From: JAHRVQ01 sp963976815
Lineage (GTDB): Bacteria > Pseudomonadota > Gammaproteobacteria > Pseudomonadales > Azotimanducaceae
Direction: 5' to 3'
Length of the DNA: 64,000 nucleotides
Assembly (NCBI GenBank): GCA_963976815.1
Contig: CAXBLU010000002.1
Coordinates: 521,035 to 585,034 of the forward strand
Part shown: piece by piece, positions 18,804 to 29,738 of the stretch
How the letters are laid out: each line of letters opens with the position of its first letter
Position numbering within the stretch: the first letter of the stretch is position 1
The notes under the pieces: generated by a model
What the model was told of the DNA's origin: nothing
The model's input: the letters and a program-made list of their open reading frames with translations, nothing else
Database searches by the model: none
Position numbers and translations under genes: made by a program

Positions 18804-20003
18804 TCAAAGGTCCAGGACAATTCGTCCGCCCTGTGCTCGCGATACGCAGATTGTCATGCAATCGTTTTTCGCCTTATCTGCATCCGATAAAATCACATCT
18901 CGGTGCTCGGGGACTCCAGCTAATACCGGTGTTAAACAAGACCCACAAACGCCTTGGGTACATGAACATATAACGGGATAACCGTTTTCATGTAACACGT
19001 CGAGCAGGGTTTCCTCAGCTCTGACTTCAAATACTTCTCCAGTGCTTCCAATTTCAACTTCGAAACTCAGGTTGTCTCGCAGCTTAGGTTTTTCGGCCTG
19101 CGTATCCGTGTCGGACGCCGGGTTATCAACAGATGCGCGCCATAGTGATCGAGTTGGGATCAATGGTTCAAATGAATCTTTGCCGATATCCCAGGCACGG
19201 AAATAACGATAATAGGGAACCGACGGTGCCAGATGATGGATGCAATGAGTTGCCTGACCAAGTAACAATAAATTGGATAACCACCCGGCCTGAATTTTGT
19301 AAGTCGTCTGAAGTGGTGCAGACTCCCATTCAACTCCCTCCGGATGTTGGATGTGGGCAAAGAACCAGGCCACATAAAACAGACCCATGCGCTGGGGTAT
19401 AAAAAAACACAACAAAAACTCCACCGCATAGGGAGACGAAAGAAACCCAACATGAACGGATAGATAAAACGTAATACCAACACAGAATTCGATTCTCTCG
19501 CCCGTGGGGCGTGTGTTCCAGTGGCGTAGGTACCAGCGTACCCAAAGCACATCGAGGCCCGCCAGGACAAATGGCAATAGCCAACCCGGTGCTGAAACAA
19601 AGGGTTCATCTGGGTCTTTTTTTGGGTTTCCTGCGTAACGATGGTGTTCTAGATGCAAGTACCGATAAACCCGAGTGGTGATTCCTGGCAGTAACAACAT
19701 GCAACAGGCTGTGCCAATGACATCGTTCAGCCCTCGATGGCGAGATACGGTTCTGTGAGTGGCATCATGGAGAGGAGTAAAAGAGAGGTAGATCGCAAAA
19801 CTATTCATGAGCAGCATGACTGGCAAGTTGATTGATCCTTCCAGATACAACCATGTACCGGAAAAAAACAGGCAATAAGCCAGCAATCCCAGCCCTATTT
19901 CCATGGGTGCAAATAAGGGTAAATTGGTCAGCGTTTTAAACCGAGGATCCGAGACCATCTGTTCGAGATGATCGCGGACATCACCATTGAAGCTAAATGC
20001 CAT
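18804..20003 (-). CDS. Membrane fatty-acid desaturase/hydroxylase fused to a 2Fe-2S ferredoxin domain
   Basis: 399 aa. Residues 1-290 are a membrane di-iron desaturase/hydroxylase with the histidine boxes HDATH (79-83), HLEHH (117-121) and HCIHH (253-257). Residues about 312-399 are a plant-type ferredoxin: Cys348-x4-Cys353-x2-Cys356 and a fourth ligand near Cys386, ending RIVLDL. That domain resembles the C-terminal ferredoxin of VanB-type oxygenase reductases (EHRDVILSDADKAKND). A variable linker (DNPASDTDTQAEKPK) joins the two parts. The enzyme would use O2 to oxidise a lipid-like substrate with its electron donor built in; it still needs a flavin reductase. Confidence 0.8.
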   Translation of the reverse strand: MAFSFNGDVRDHLEQMVSDPRFKTLTNLPLFAPMEIGLGLLAYCLFFSGTWLYLEGSINLPVMLLMNSFAIYLSFTPLHDATHRTVSRHRGLNDVIGTACCMLLLPGITTRVYRYLHLEHHRYAGNPKKDPDEPFVSAPGWLLPFVLAGLDVLWVRWYLRHWNTRPTGERIEFCVGITFYLSVHVGFLSSPYAVEFLLCFFIPQRMGLFYVAWFFAHIQHPEGVEWESAPLQTTYKIQAGWLSNLLLLGQATHCIHHLAPSVPYYRYFRAWDIGKDSFEPLIPTRSLWRASVDNPASDTDTQAEKPKLRDNLSFEVEIGSTGEVFEVRAEETLLDVLHENGYPVICSCTQGVCGSCLTPVLAGVPEHRDVILSDADKAKNDCMTICVSRAQGGRIVLDL

Positions 20004-20103
20004 GCTGTGCTTCCCCGCTAATCGAAGATTCAGCTTACCACAGGTTTTTACAAGTGAATTTTAGCTTGGGTATGCGGCACTGCCCTGTAGTCTCGATGCA
20101 CGA

Positions 20104-21153
20104 CTATATCTCCAGACCTTTGGGGACACCCGTCGTTTTTACCTTCTGAAGTTGGCTCATAACTTCGCTAGCGTGAAGCTTTTCTGCTTCCGTGCCCGTG
20201 GGCATGCCGAAGCCCATTTGGCTCGCATATTCACGATGCTCTTCAACGAATTTGGGATAGTCATCATAGGTACATGTTTCCGCCAGTTGCAACAAATCCT
20301 CTTCGGTGATTTCGTTTCGCATGTCCTGCCAGCGCCCATCTAATGATAGCTTGTGCAAACGCATGCCGAGATCTTCAAGACCATGTAATCGGAGTACGTG
20401 GTGATAGCTTCGCGTCGAGCCATAAAAGTGTAGGGGTTCTCGAAACTTGTCCAGGCTGGTCGCGATTTCTTCATCATTGTTACCTAGCGCTAAATAGCCT
20501 GACATCGATATGTCTATGTCATCCCAGGTTCTGCCAGATCGCTCTAAGCCGATTTTGACATTCGGCAACATGACTTCTCGCATATATTTGTCAGTCATGA
20601 TCCCGCCGTGGGGGAGCAGACCATCGGCAACTTCACCGGCGACACGCGCCATGGCCGGACCTACAGCGGCAAGATATATTTTTGGCCGAGGAACTTCGAG
20701 TGGGCCAGGGTTGAAGTTGGGCGTCATCAATGTGTAACGATATTCTTTACCGATGAAGTCAGCAGGTTCGCCGTTCTGCCAGCTGTCCCAGATTCGTTTC
20801 ATCATTTGAATATATTCTTTCATGCGTGGTGCTGCCGCAGACCAACTGCCACCAAATCGCCTTTCGTTGTGTCCCTTTACCTGGGAGCCCAAACCAATGT
20901 TAAATCGACCTCCGGACAGCTGCTGAATATCCCAGGCTTCCATTGCGAGCACCATTGGGCTCCGCGGAAACGCGATGGTTACGGAAGTGAGTAGTTCAAT
21001 CTTTTCAGTCTGAGTCGCCGCCAGTGCCATCGTCAGCATTGAGTCATGGGCTAGCTCACCGCACGCGACCATGTCGTAACCATTTGCTTCTGCTTTCTTA
21101 GCTTGTGCCGGCGCACTGCTCGGCCAGCCACCTATTCCGGTTGTTATCTTCAT
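20104..21153 (-). CDS. Luciferase-like (LLM class) F420/FMN-dependent oxidoreductase
   Basis: 349 aa from ATG 21153, fixed by an excellent GAGGAGAG 8 nt upstream. A longer reading to 21315 runs into the 35-bp tandem repeats and is rejected. TIM-barrel bacterial-luciferase family with KAEANGYDMVACGELAHDSML, TSVTIAFPRSPMVLAMEAWDIQQLSGGRFNIGLGSQVKGHNERRFG and YLAAVGPAMARVAGEVADGLLPHG. The last pattern is typical of the F420-type LLM group often seen with steroid and lipid catabolic genes. Cofactor (F420 or FMN) and substrate are not determinable. Confidence 0.8.
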   Translation of the reverse strand: MKITTGIGGWPSSAPAQAKKAEANGYDMVACGELAHDSMLTMALAATQTEKIELLTSVTIAFPRSPMVLAMEAWDIQQLSGGRFNIGLGSQVKGHNERRFGGSWSAAAPRMKEYIQMMKRIWDSWQNGEPADFIGKEYRYTLMTPNFNPGPLEVPRPKIYLAAVGPAMARVAGEVADGLLPHGGIMTDKYMREVMLPNVKIGLERSGRTWDDIDISMSGYLALGNNDEEIATSLDKFREPLHFYGSTRSYHHVLRLHGLEDLGMRLHKLSLDGRWQDMRNEITEEDLLQLAETCTYDDYPKFVEEHREYASQMGFGMPTGTEAEKLHASEVMSQLQKVKTTGVPKGLEI

Positions 21154-21231
21154 CGACTGCTCTCCTCTTTTTTGCATCATCTCTGAATCATAAGCGGCAC
21201 TCAAGGCGAGTGCTAGGTTACCAATCTCCTT

Positions 21232-21351
21232 AGAGCTGTGGGTCAGAGAGCTGTGGGTCAGGACCAGGTGCCAGAACCAACGGAGCTCTGGGTCAGGACC
21301 AGGTGCCAGAACCAACGGAGCTCTGGGTCAGGACCAGGTGCCAGAACCAAC
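21232..21351. repeat. Tandem 35-bp REP-like repeats, left flank of RAYT-A
   Basis: Three consecutive 35-bp units (21248-21281, 21282-21316, 21317-21351), the last two identical (GGAGCTCTGGGTCAGGACCA then GGTGCCAGAACCAAC), preceded by a truncated unit. The core GGGTCAGGACCAGGTGCCA is an imperfect reverse complement of the repeat 3' of the same transposase gene (22100-22126). The transposase is thus bracketed by inverted REP sequences. Confidence 0.8.
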
Positions 21352-21435
21352 GGACAGACAGTCTCAACCACTTCGCACAATCATTATCCACTTTCGCTTA
21401 CATCGCTTTAAAACTCTCTACACCACAATGATGGA

Positions 21436-22086
21436 ATGCCTCGCCCTTTACGATTCTGCCCTGCTGGACATACGGTTCACGTGGTCCAGCGTGGAAACAA
21501 CCGCAATGTCTGCTTCACCTGCGATGAAGACATTGCCGCTTATGCGAGCTGCATTCATGATGGTGCGACCAGATTCGGCGTAGCGGTACATGCCTGGGTT
21601 TTTATGACCAACCATGTACATCTACTTATGACACCCGCGACCGACAACGGTATTTCTCGGGTTATGCAGTATGTCGGCCGCCATTTTGTACAACCATTTA
21701 ATCGCCGATATGCCAGGACCGGCTCACTATTTGACGGGAGATTTAAGTCATCACTGGTTCAGAGCGACAACTATCTGCTCAACTGCATACGCTATATTGA
21801 GCTCAACCCTGTTAGGGCTGGGATGGCTACTGACCCTGGGGACTATCATTGGTCAAGTTACCGTTGTCATGCTTTTGGCCAATCAGCTCAAATCTGGAGT
21901 CCCCATAGTGAATACCTGCGTCTCGGAACGAGCCCAATAGATCGCGCAACCTCCTATCGACTTATCGTTGGCGAGCGACTCTCTGTAGAGGCCATACATA
22001 AGATCAGACACTGCCTGAACACCGGAATCGTTCTGGGAAACGAGGCATTTCGTGAGCAGGTTGCTGCTCTGCGAGGAGAACGTTAG
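21436..22086 (+). CDS. REP-associated tyrosine transposase (RAYT, Y1/HUH family), subfamily A
   Basis: 216 aa. The HUH motif is NHVHLLM and the catalytic tyrosine sits in NYLLNCIRYIELNPVRAGM, followed by DPGDYHWSSYRCHAFG, the hallmark of IS200/IS605-related RAYT proteins. These are single-strand endonucleases linked to the spread of REP sequences. It is bracketed by inverted REP-like repeats at 21248-21351 and 22100-22126. The gene is intact. Decayed relatives of its 3' half occur at 23998-24155, 34268-34455, 42390-42663 and 42704-42975. Confidence 0.85.
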   Translation: MPRPLRFCPAGHTVHVVQRGNNRNVCFTCDEDIAAYASCIHDGATRFGVAVHAWVFMTNHVHLLMTPATDNGISRVMQYVGRHFVQPFNRRYARTGSLFDGRFKSSLVQSDNYLLNCIRYIELNPVRAGMATDPGDYHWSSYRCHAFGQSAQIWSPHSEYLRLGTSPIDRATSYRLIVGERLSVEAIHKIRHCLNTGIVLGNEAFREQVAALRGER

Positions 22087-22099
22087 CCAAATTTATCGG

Positions 22100-22126
22100 T
22101 TGGACCTGGCACTTGGGTCTGACCCC
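22100..22126. repeat. REP-A sequence, right flank of RAYT-A
   Basis: A 27-bp sequence ending CACTTGGGTCTGACCCC. The same sequence recurs at 24129-24155, 34429-34455 and twice in tandem near 42911-42975. It is roughly inverted relative to the 35-bp units upstream of the transposase. Confidence 0.8.
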
Positions 22127-22169
22127 TTGGATGCTTGGATGTTGGCCAGCCCCCTAACGGCTACGTATG

Positions 22170-22922
22170 TTAATCCCATTTGGCTTTACGCTTTTCGGAA
22201 AATGCCTTTCCGCCTTCCTTTCTATCAGCGGAATTCATTACCCGGGTTTGTACATCTTCAGTAATGTGATTGATCGCGACATAATCAAGACTAGAAGCCT
22301 TAATCATTGATTCTTTCATGCCCTGGACCGCGATTGGACTTAACTCACAAAATCTTGCGGCCATTCGTTCAGCTTCTGCCATTAACTGATCGTTAGGAAC
22401 AATCTTATTAATCATCCCGAGCTCATATGCACGACGGGCGCTCATGGGTTCTGCTAACAATAACAGCTCAGATGCGATTGCCCATGGCATGATTTTCGGA
22501 AACCAGCCAGCAGGGATAGTGGCGATGCCCCACTGTGGCTCGGGCAACCAAAAAGAGACATCTTCAGTCGCGATTCTGATATCAGCATCAAGCGCTATCC
22601 ACATCCCGAATCCCACGACATGACTATGCAGGGCTGCAATGATGGGTTTATAGATTTTTTGCGTCTGGGTAATATCCGCATAGTTGTTTGGGTAGACATA
22701 GTTTTCTGGCGCACCGCCTGAGAGATCCGCGCCGGCGCTAAAGCAGCGACCATTACCGGAAAGAATTGCTACTTTAAGTGTTGGATCTTCATTGAAGTCG
22801 ATCCACACCTCGCCCAATTCACGATGAAGTATCTCATTCATGGCATTTAGTTTTTCTGGCCGATTTAATGTGACGTATGCGACCCCACCCTTCTTTTCGT
22901 ATTCAATCGTTTCAAGCTTCAC
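22170..22922 (-). CDS. Enoyl-CoA hydratase/isomerase family protein
   Basis: 250 aa with a GTG start and AAGGAAAA about 7 nt upstream. Crotonase fold: NRPEKLNAMN, the oxyanion-hole segments GRCFSAGADL and HSHVVGFGMWIAL, and the trimerisation C-terminus. The first catalytic Glu position of classical hydratases reads PEPQWGIATIPAGW, so Glu may be retained in WLPEPQWGI. Expected to hydrate or isomerise an enoyl-CoA in the lipid/steroid catabolic module. The selenoprotein candidate lies 79 bp upstream on the same strand and may share its transcript. Confidence 0.85.
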   Translation of the reverse strand: MKLETIEYEKKGGVAYVTLNRPEKLNAMNEILHRELGEVWIDFNEDPTLKVAILSGNGRCFSAGADLSGGAPENYVYPNNYADITQTQKIYKPIIAALHSHVVGFGMWIALDADIRIATEDVSFWLPEPQWGIATIPAGWFPKIMPWAIASELLLLAEPMSARRAYELGMINKIVPNDQLMAEAERMAARFCELSPIAVQGMKESMIKASSLDYVAINHITEDVQTRVMNSADRKEGGKAFSEKRKAKWD

Positions 22923-23001
22923 TATTACTTTTCCTTATTCACATTAATGCTGTGGAGAGGGAAGTTCCCGGAGACTGGCAATCAAGATTCCTGACAGATT
23001 A

Positions 23002-23949
23002 TTAATTCCTGGCCTTCTCAGCAAGCAGGCGGTCTTCGTCTTTTTGATACCTCGGTGTCGTATCCCGTGGTGAACGATTATCTTTATTTGCAAGCAGCGC
23101 ACGCTCATGGGTCATCTGCCAACCTTCTTGCCACTCGAAATCCAATGTTTTGATTCCGGGTGCATCAAAAGTCTCAAATTTCGTCAGCGCTGCTCTCACC
23201 ACCTCAGCCTGATTGGCCTTATCGAAAGGTTTACCTGTTTCAAAGCCTAGTGGATAGTTTAGAAATACAGCGCGGGGCGGCATTCCTGCAGACAATATAT
23301 CAAAGGCGCTACCGAGTATCAGGGTAGGTAGTCCTAGTTTTTCAAAGTGACGTGCGATCAGACTCACGGTCTGGTGGCACACAGGTCACAAGGGTACAAG
23401 CAATAGCAAATCGAGTGCTTGTTTGTCCACCGCGGCTTCGATTTCGGGAATGAGTTCATTCGTGACTTTGCGCTGGGAATAAATTCCTCCCATACAGGAG
23501 ATAAAATTATCCGCCAGTGAACCGACTAAACCGGCTTCTTCCATACCCTGAAGTTGTTCAAGTGGAAATAGCACACCTGCATCTTGCCAGGCTTCTACCA
23601 GATAATTTTCCATGATGTGCGAAAACCGAATATCGCTTAAGTTTGTGCTGGCCGGGATCTGCCGGATACTGGCATCGTCTTTGTAGTAGAAGGCGGTCTG
23701 ACCCGACACGTAAGTCCCGGCTGTAGACACAACGCCGAGTTTCGATTCATGTAACGGTTTTAGTAAGGGTACAAGGGCTGGCACCTCGGTCGCCTCGAAC
23801 CATTGATAAGGTGGATACCCAAGACCTTTGTAACGCTCCCGTGTCTGCTGAATATACGTAACCGGTGCCGGCTCCATGGATGGTAGCTCGGCGGAATAGT
23901 GATAATTCGCTTTCACTGTAGGGTCATGAGACTCATCAGATAACGTCAT
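23002..23949 (-). CDS. Candidate selenoprotein of the GrdB/PrdB-related (selenoprotein B) family, in-frame UGA = Sec188
   Basis: One continuous frame of 315 codons broken only by TGA at 23388-23386, preceded by LLLLVPL and followed by PVCHQTVSLIARHFEKLG, giving a U-P-V-C redox motif. Both halves look like the same family: the N-terminal part has LPSMEPAPVTYIQQTRERYKGLGYPPYQWFE and LGVVSTAGTYVSGQ, typical of glycine/betaine/sarcosine/D-proline reductase selenoprotein-B-like proteins. Sequence conservation continues without shift across the UGA. A bacterial SECIS-like hairpin starts 3 nt after the UGA. ATG 23949 is used; a TTG at 23961 is in frame. No strong ribosome site is visible. If UGA is not decoded, this is a two-piece pseudogene. 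Function in this lineage is unknown, presumably thiol/selenol chemistry. Confidence 0.75.
23350..23382 (-). promoter_or_regulatory. Putative bacterial SECIS element
   Basis: On the minus strand the hairpin begins 3 nt after the UGA. The lower stem is GUGUGC (23382-23377) with GCACGU (23355-23350), including two G-U pairs. A 3x3 internal loop follows, then the upper stem CAGAC (23373-23369) with GUCUG (23363-23359) and the apical loop CGUGA. UGA-to-loop distance is 17 nt and G is the second loop base, both within the usual bSECIS rules for SelB recognition. Confidence 0.6.
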
Positions 23950-23997
23950 TTTGTGCCACAAATTTGAGATTCATGTAACGCTTATTCTTGTTGATAT

Positions 23998-24155
23998 TGA
24001 GCAACAGGTCCACCGTCTTTGTCGCATTCTAAACGCGGGTCTTGTGATGGTAGTAGGAGTGCCGGGAAACGAGGCATTTCGAGACCAGGTTGCTGTTCTG
24101 CGAGGACAAAGTTATTTTGATTTATCGGTTGGACCTGGCACTTGGGTCTGACCCC
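23998..24155 (+). pseudogene. RAYT-A 3'-end remnant plus REP-A
   Basis: Decayed 3' end of a RAYT-A gene: it encodes HRLCRILNAGL then GNEAFRDQVAVLRGQ, matching the last 35 residues of the protein at 21436-22086. It is followed by the REP-A sequence, which ends at 24155, 4 bp from the stop codon of the dsbA-like gene. The 5' part is missing and an insertion disturbs the frame. Confidence 0.7.
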
Positions 24156-24158
24156 GTG

Positions 24159-24797
24159 CTAAATCGCGTCTTCCACAAGCTGAATTAGTTGTCTGTGACC
24201 AAAAATGACTAGTGGTTTGCCGTTAACAAAAAATTGCGGGGTGGCACGTACTTTTAGCTTTTTGCCATCCCTCACGTCCTGCGCAATGACGTTGCTCACG
24301 TACTCGCTGTTTATGTCGCGTATTAGCTGCTCGGTATCTAGCGGCAATGTCTTGAGCAACGCCAGGGCACTTTGTGGTTGAGCAACATGGTGGTGAGTCC
24401 AGGCCTGCTGATTGGCAAACAGAATTTCTACTGCTGGCCAGAACTGTCCTTGTAAGTGAGCAGCTTCCAGAAGTTTGGCTACTTCGTCTGAGCCCTGGTG
24501 AAGTGGGGCGTAGCGCATCATGACGTTAACCTTTCCAGGGTATTGTTTAATGAGGTCATTCACTAATGGATAAAATACCGCACATGTTCCACAGGCCGGG
24601 TCAAAAAACTCGACAATGGTGACCTTTGCTCCATGGGGACCTTTGGTTGGCGCGTTTGCCCGTTCAAGTATGTTGAGCGGATCAACCGAGGTGTTTTTAT
24701 TCTCGTCTGGTTGTTCTACCTGAAACATTGCGGCTGCACTAATTATTGCCGCAATGGCAATTAAGCTTGCTCCAATCAAGAGAGTTTTTTTGTTCAT
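24159..24797 (-). CDS. DsbA-family periplasmic thiol:disulfide oxidoreductase
   Basis: 212 aa. An N-terminal membrane anchor/signal (MNKKTLLIGASLIAIAAIIS) precedes a thioredoxin fold with the active site ACGTC (C-G-T-C) in EFFDPACGTCAVFYP and the cis-Pro loop RATPQFFVNGKPL. The single N-terminal helix without a clear cleavage site suggests membrane tethering, as in BdbD-like proteins. Expected to oxidise or isomerise periplasmic thiols. Its stop codon lies 4 bp beyond a REP-A copy. It is upstream of the selenoprotein on the same strand, but a RAYT remnant separates them. Confidence 0.85.
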   Translation of the reverse strand: MNKKTLLIGASLIAIAAIISAAAMFQVEQPDENKNTSVDPLNILERANAPTKGPHGAKVTIVEFFDPACGTCAVFYPLVNDLIKQYPGKVNVMMRYAPLHQGSDEVAKLLEAAHLQGQFWPAVEILFANQQAWTHHHVAQPQSALALLKTLPLDTEQLIRDINSEYVSNVIAQDVRDGKKLKVRATPQFFVNGKPLVIFGHRQLIQLVEDAI

Positions 24798-25077
24798 GAT
24801 GATTCCGGCTTTTTAATCACAAAGGTTTCGCGCAAACATAGTAACAAGCTCACAGTATTCGGGACACTGATCTCAGGGGTGCAATGGTCATAGGCCATGG
24901 GGTCTTCGATGTGGATCATTGGAGTAAAAGTTAACAACCAGATTACGTCTGTCAGGTTTTTGGTCTTGAGAGCCGGCAGGAGTGAAATACCGTTCTTATT
25001 TTAAAGTTTGCTGATGGGTGACGTGGATTCTGCATTGGAGTCTTTTACAACACAGCCAACCTGCAGTCGGATAAAGC

Positions 25078-25116
25078 AAAAAAAAGCCCGCGATCGTAGG
25101 GGACGATGGCGGGCTT
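25078..25116 (-). terminator. Intrinsic terminator of the small secreted-protein gene
   Basis: On the minus strand, AAGCCCGC pairs with GCGGGCTT with an extended GATCGT/ACGATG inner stem, then a run of eight T residues. It lies about 20 bp after the 25137-25424 gene. Confidence 0.85.
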
Positions 25117-25136
25117 AGAGGTTACTACCAAATTTA

Positions 25137-25424
25137 CTAAATAGCGCTAGCGACAGTCTCCACGCGGCTAATGTCGAGGTTAGTCACTCGACCGTTTCGT
25201 ACACTACACACGACCTCTGTCTGGTTCTGCTCGGCTGCTAGGGTCAGTTTGTACCAGTTTTGGCCTAGCATGACCGGTCTTGCATCCAGCAATTCGTAGC
25301 GGGATTCTCCGATCACTGCCTGGGCAGCAACAGCACACAGTTTTGGTTCGTTGTCTTGGGCAAAGAGGCCCTGTGACAAGAAGAGTGCCGCGGTGGCAGC
25401 AACAAATGAAATGGCTCGCTTCAT
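25137..25424 (-). CDS. Small secreted protein, unknown
   Basis: 95 aa from ATG 25424, chosen because AAGGAA lies 7 nt upstream and a signal peptide follows at once (MKRAISFVAATAALFLSQGLFA). The mature part has two cysteines (KLCAVAAQAV, EVVCSVRNGRV) that could form a disulfide, and predicted beta strands. No family recognised. It is transcribed divergently from the LysR gene, is followed by a strong terminator, and may be the regulator's target. Confidence 0.65.
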   Translation of the reverse strand: MKRAISFVAATAALFLSQGLFAQDNEPKLCAVAAQAVIGESRYELLDARPVMLGQNWYKLTLAAEQNQTEVVCSVRNGRVTNLDISRVETVASAI

Positions 25425-25553
25425 TGTTTGTTCCTTCATAGGTTAATGGAGCCGGCACAATAACGTCTGACGTCCCATAGAACAGCCGACGCAGTGCACA
25501 ATAGATTGCAAAAATGCACCGATAAGATTTAATGTGATCATTTTAGTGCAAAT

Positions 25554-26420
25554 ATGAGTCAAAATATGGATTGGAATGGTCTGCAGTTTTTGCTCGCCCT
25601 GGCCCAGTACAAGACCCTACCCCGGGCCGCTGAAGCGCTGGGCGTCAATAGAACCACGGTTTCCCGTCGAATCGAGCAGATGGAGGCGGCGCTGGAGGTG
25701 AGGCTGGTGGATAAAACCGGTCGCGAGCTGGCTCTGACCACCGCAGGACAGGAAGCTGTTGCAGCGGCAGAACTGATTGAGGGGGAAGTTCAGAGCCTGC
25801 AGCGAAGCGTGCTGGGCAGGGACCAACAGTTGTCCGGTGAAATTCGCGTGACGCTGACGCAGGGTATTGGCTGTTTGCTCGCTCCTTATCTGGCCAGGTT
25901 TCAGACTGAGTACCCTGATATCCTGCTTGATCTCCATGTCACCAACGCCTCAGAAGACCTGCAATTGCTCGAATCTGATATTGCTCTGCGATTCACAACT
26001 CATCCATCGGAACAATTGATTGGCCGGCTGCTCGCTCGACCGAAGATGGCGATTTATGCGGGTCAGGAGTTGGCCAGGCGGCTGCCTGAGGTTGAAGAAG
26101 TTGAGTTTGTCAGTACCTATGTGACAGCTGAAATGCCAGATCTGGGTGCGGGTAAAAAAATTCACAGGGTGATCTACACCAATTCCATTGATGTGGCTAA
26201 AGAATTGGTTGCCGCGGGCCGGGGTGTTACACAAATTCCCTGCTATATGGCGGAGGATGATCCAAGGCTAGTAAGAATTTCTGCGACGCAAAGCGACCCC
26301 TTGCCAGAAATCTGGCTGCTCTATCATCCGCGTTTGCGCACGCAGTTGCGCATTCGGAGGTTTACTGAATATCTGGTGGCCTGCTTCGAAGAGCTAAAAC
26401 CTGCAATTGAAGCGGGATAA
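25554..26420 (+). CDS. LysR-family transcriptional regulator
   Basis: 288 aa. The N-terminal winged helix (about 8-66) reads WNGLQFLLALAQYKTLPRAAEALGVNRTTVSRRIEQMEAALEVRLVDKTGRELALTTAG. The effector domain follows (GEIRVTLTQGIGCLLAPYLARFQTEYPDI). The divergent region to the secreted-protein gene contains TGCA half sites, including TGCA-AAAA-TGCA near 25508, that could be its operator. Its stop is 8 bp before the left end of the RAYT-B1 element. Confidence 0.85.
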   Translation: MSQNMDWNGLQFLLALAQYKTLPRAAEALGVNRTTVSRRIEQMEAALEVRLVDKTGRELALTTAGQEAVAAAELIEGEVQSLQRSVLGRDQQLSGEIRVTLTQGIGCLLAPYLARFQTEYPDILLDLHVTNASEDLQLLESDIALRFTTHPSEQLIGRLLARPKMAIYAGQELARRLPEVEEVEFVSTYVTAEMPDLGAGKKIHRVIYTNSIDVAKELVAAGRGVTQIPCYMAEDDPRLVRISATQSDPLPEIWLLYHPRLRTQLRIRRFTEYLVACFEELKPAIEAG

Positions 26421-26427
26421 GCAGCTA

Positions 26428-27242
26428 GGGGACAGTTTACCTATCTCCCACAACCTAAATCAGCTTCTTCTTACAACAAACCCCGATATTTCCGCTACCG
26501 GGAGTTTAGTCCGACACCGAAAATGGTCATGTTTTTGTGCAGAGATTCATTAATGCCTCGCATGCCCAGATTGGTTGTTCCTGGTTATCCGCATCACGTC
26601 ACTCAACGCGGTAATCGGCGCCAGAAAACTTTCTTCAATACTGAAGACTATCGGGCATACCTCGATCTAATAGCTATCGCGAAACCAAAAGCAGGGTGTG
26701 ATATCTGGGCATACTGTCTTATGCCAAACCATGTTCATTTTGTTATCGTTCCCGAACATGAAGACAGCCTTTTTCTTCTGTTCAAGGAAGCTCATCGTCG
26801 TTATACGCGTCGGATTAACTTCCGGGAAAATTGGCGTGGGCATCTGTGGCAGGAGCGTTTTCACTCTTTCGTTATGGATGAACAACATCTCAATGCCACG
26901 GTAAAGTATGTGGAACTAAACCCAGTTAAGGCGAGGCTTTGCAACAACCCTCAGGATTGGCAGTGGTCCAGCGTTCACGCTCACCTCAGTTCCAACGATG
27001 ACGGATTTGTTTCAGTTAGACCCATGCTGGAAAAGTTTCCGAACTGGTCCGGGTATCTCGAACAAGGTGATTCCGAAAATAAATTTGAAAGGATACGAAA
27101 ACACACACGGACAGGCCGCCCCCTCGGCAGCATAAGCTTTATCGAAACCCTGGAAGCAATGACGGGGAAAATGTTAAAGCCCCGAAAACCAGGACCTAAA
27201 AAGGATTAGATGAACATCCGCTGATGTAGCTGATTGGGAGAG

Positions 27243-27258
<16 letters not shown>
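26428..27258 (+). mobile_element. RAYT-B element, copy 1 (831 bp)
   Basis: Bounded by the near-perfect inverted termini GGGGACAGTTTACC (26428-26441) and GGTAAACTGTCCC (27246-27258), with an inner pair CTATCTCCC / GGGAGAG. It carries one transposase gene. The copy at 31463-32294 has the same boundaries. Its right end encodes the last codons and the stop of the histidine kinase gene. Confidence 0.85.
26553..27209 (+). CDS. REP-associated tyrosine transposase, subfamily B, copy 1
   Basis: 218 aa from MPRMPRLVVPGYPHHVTQRGN, the start shared with copy 2; an upstream in-frame ATG (26523) is not conserved there. HUH motif NHVHFVIVP, catalytic-tyrosine region NATVKYVELNPVKARL, then NPQDWQWSSVHAHL. 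Single-strand DNA transposase/endonuclease of the RAYT group. The protein differs from copy 2 at only about three residues; nucleotide identity is essentially complete in the 3' half and lower in the 5' half. Confidence 0.85.
   Translation: MPRMPRLVVPGYPHHVTQRGNRRQKTFFNTEDYRAYLDLIAIAKPKAGCDIWAYCLMPNHVHFVIVPEHEDSLFLLFKEAHRRYTRRINFRENWRGHLWQERFHSFVMDEQHLNATVKYVELNPVKARLCNNPQDWQWSSVHAHLSSNDDGFVSVRPMLEKFPNWSGYLEQGDSENKFERIRKHTRTGRPLGSISFIETLEAMTGKMLKPRKPGPKKD

Positions 27259-29738
<2,480 letters not shown>

Noticed and set aside
21154..21315. N-terminal extension of the LLM oxidoreductase
   Set aside because: It runs through REP-like repeats, and the downstream ATG has a strong GAGGAGAG ribosome site.
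21232..21351. CRISPR-like array
   Set aside because: The 35-bp units are directly contiguous with no spacers and match REP sequences around a RAYT gene.
23386..23388. Simple nonsense mutation splitting a dead gene
   Set aside because: No other disabling change is seen, the UGA falls in a U-x-x-C redox motif and a SECIS-like hairpin follows; selenocysteine decoding is preferred but remains to be proved.
26667..26888. Antisense ORF inside RAYT-B (also in copy 2)
   Set aside because: Conserved only because the transposase gene is conserved on the other strand; no start signal or family match.
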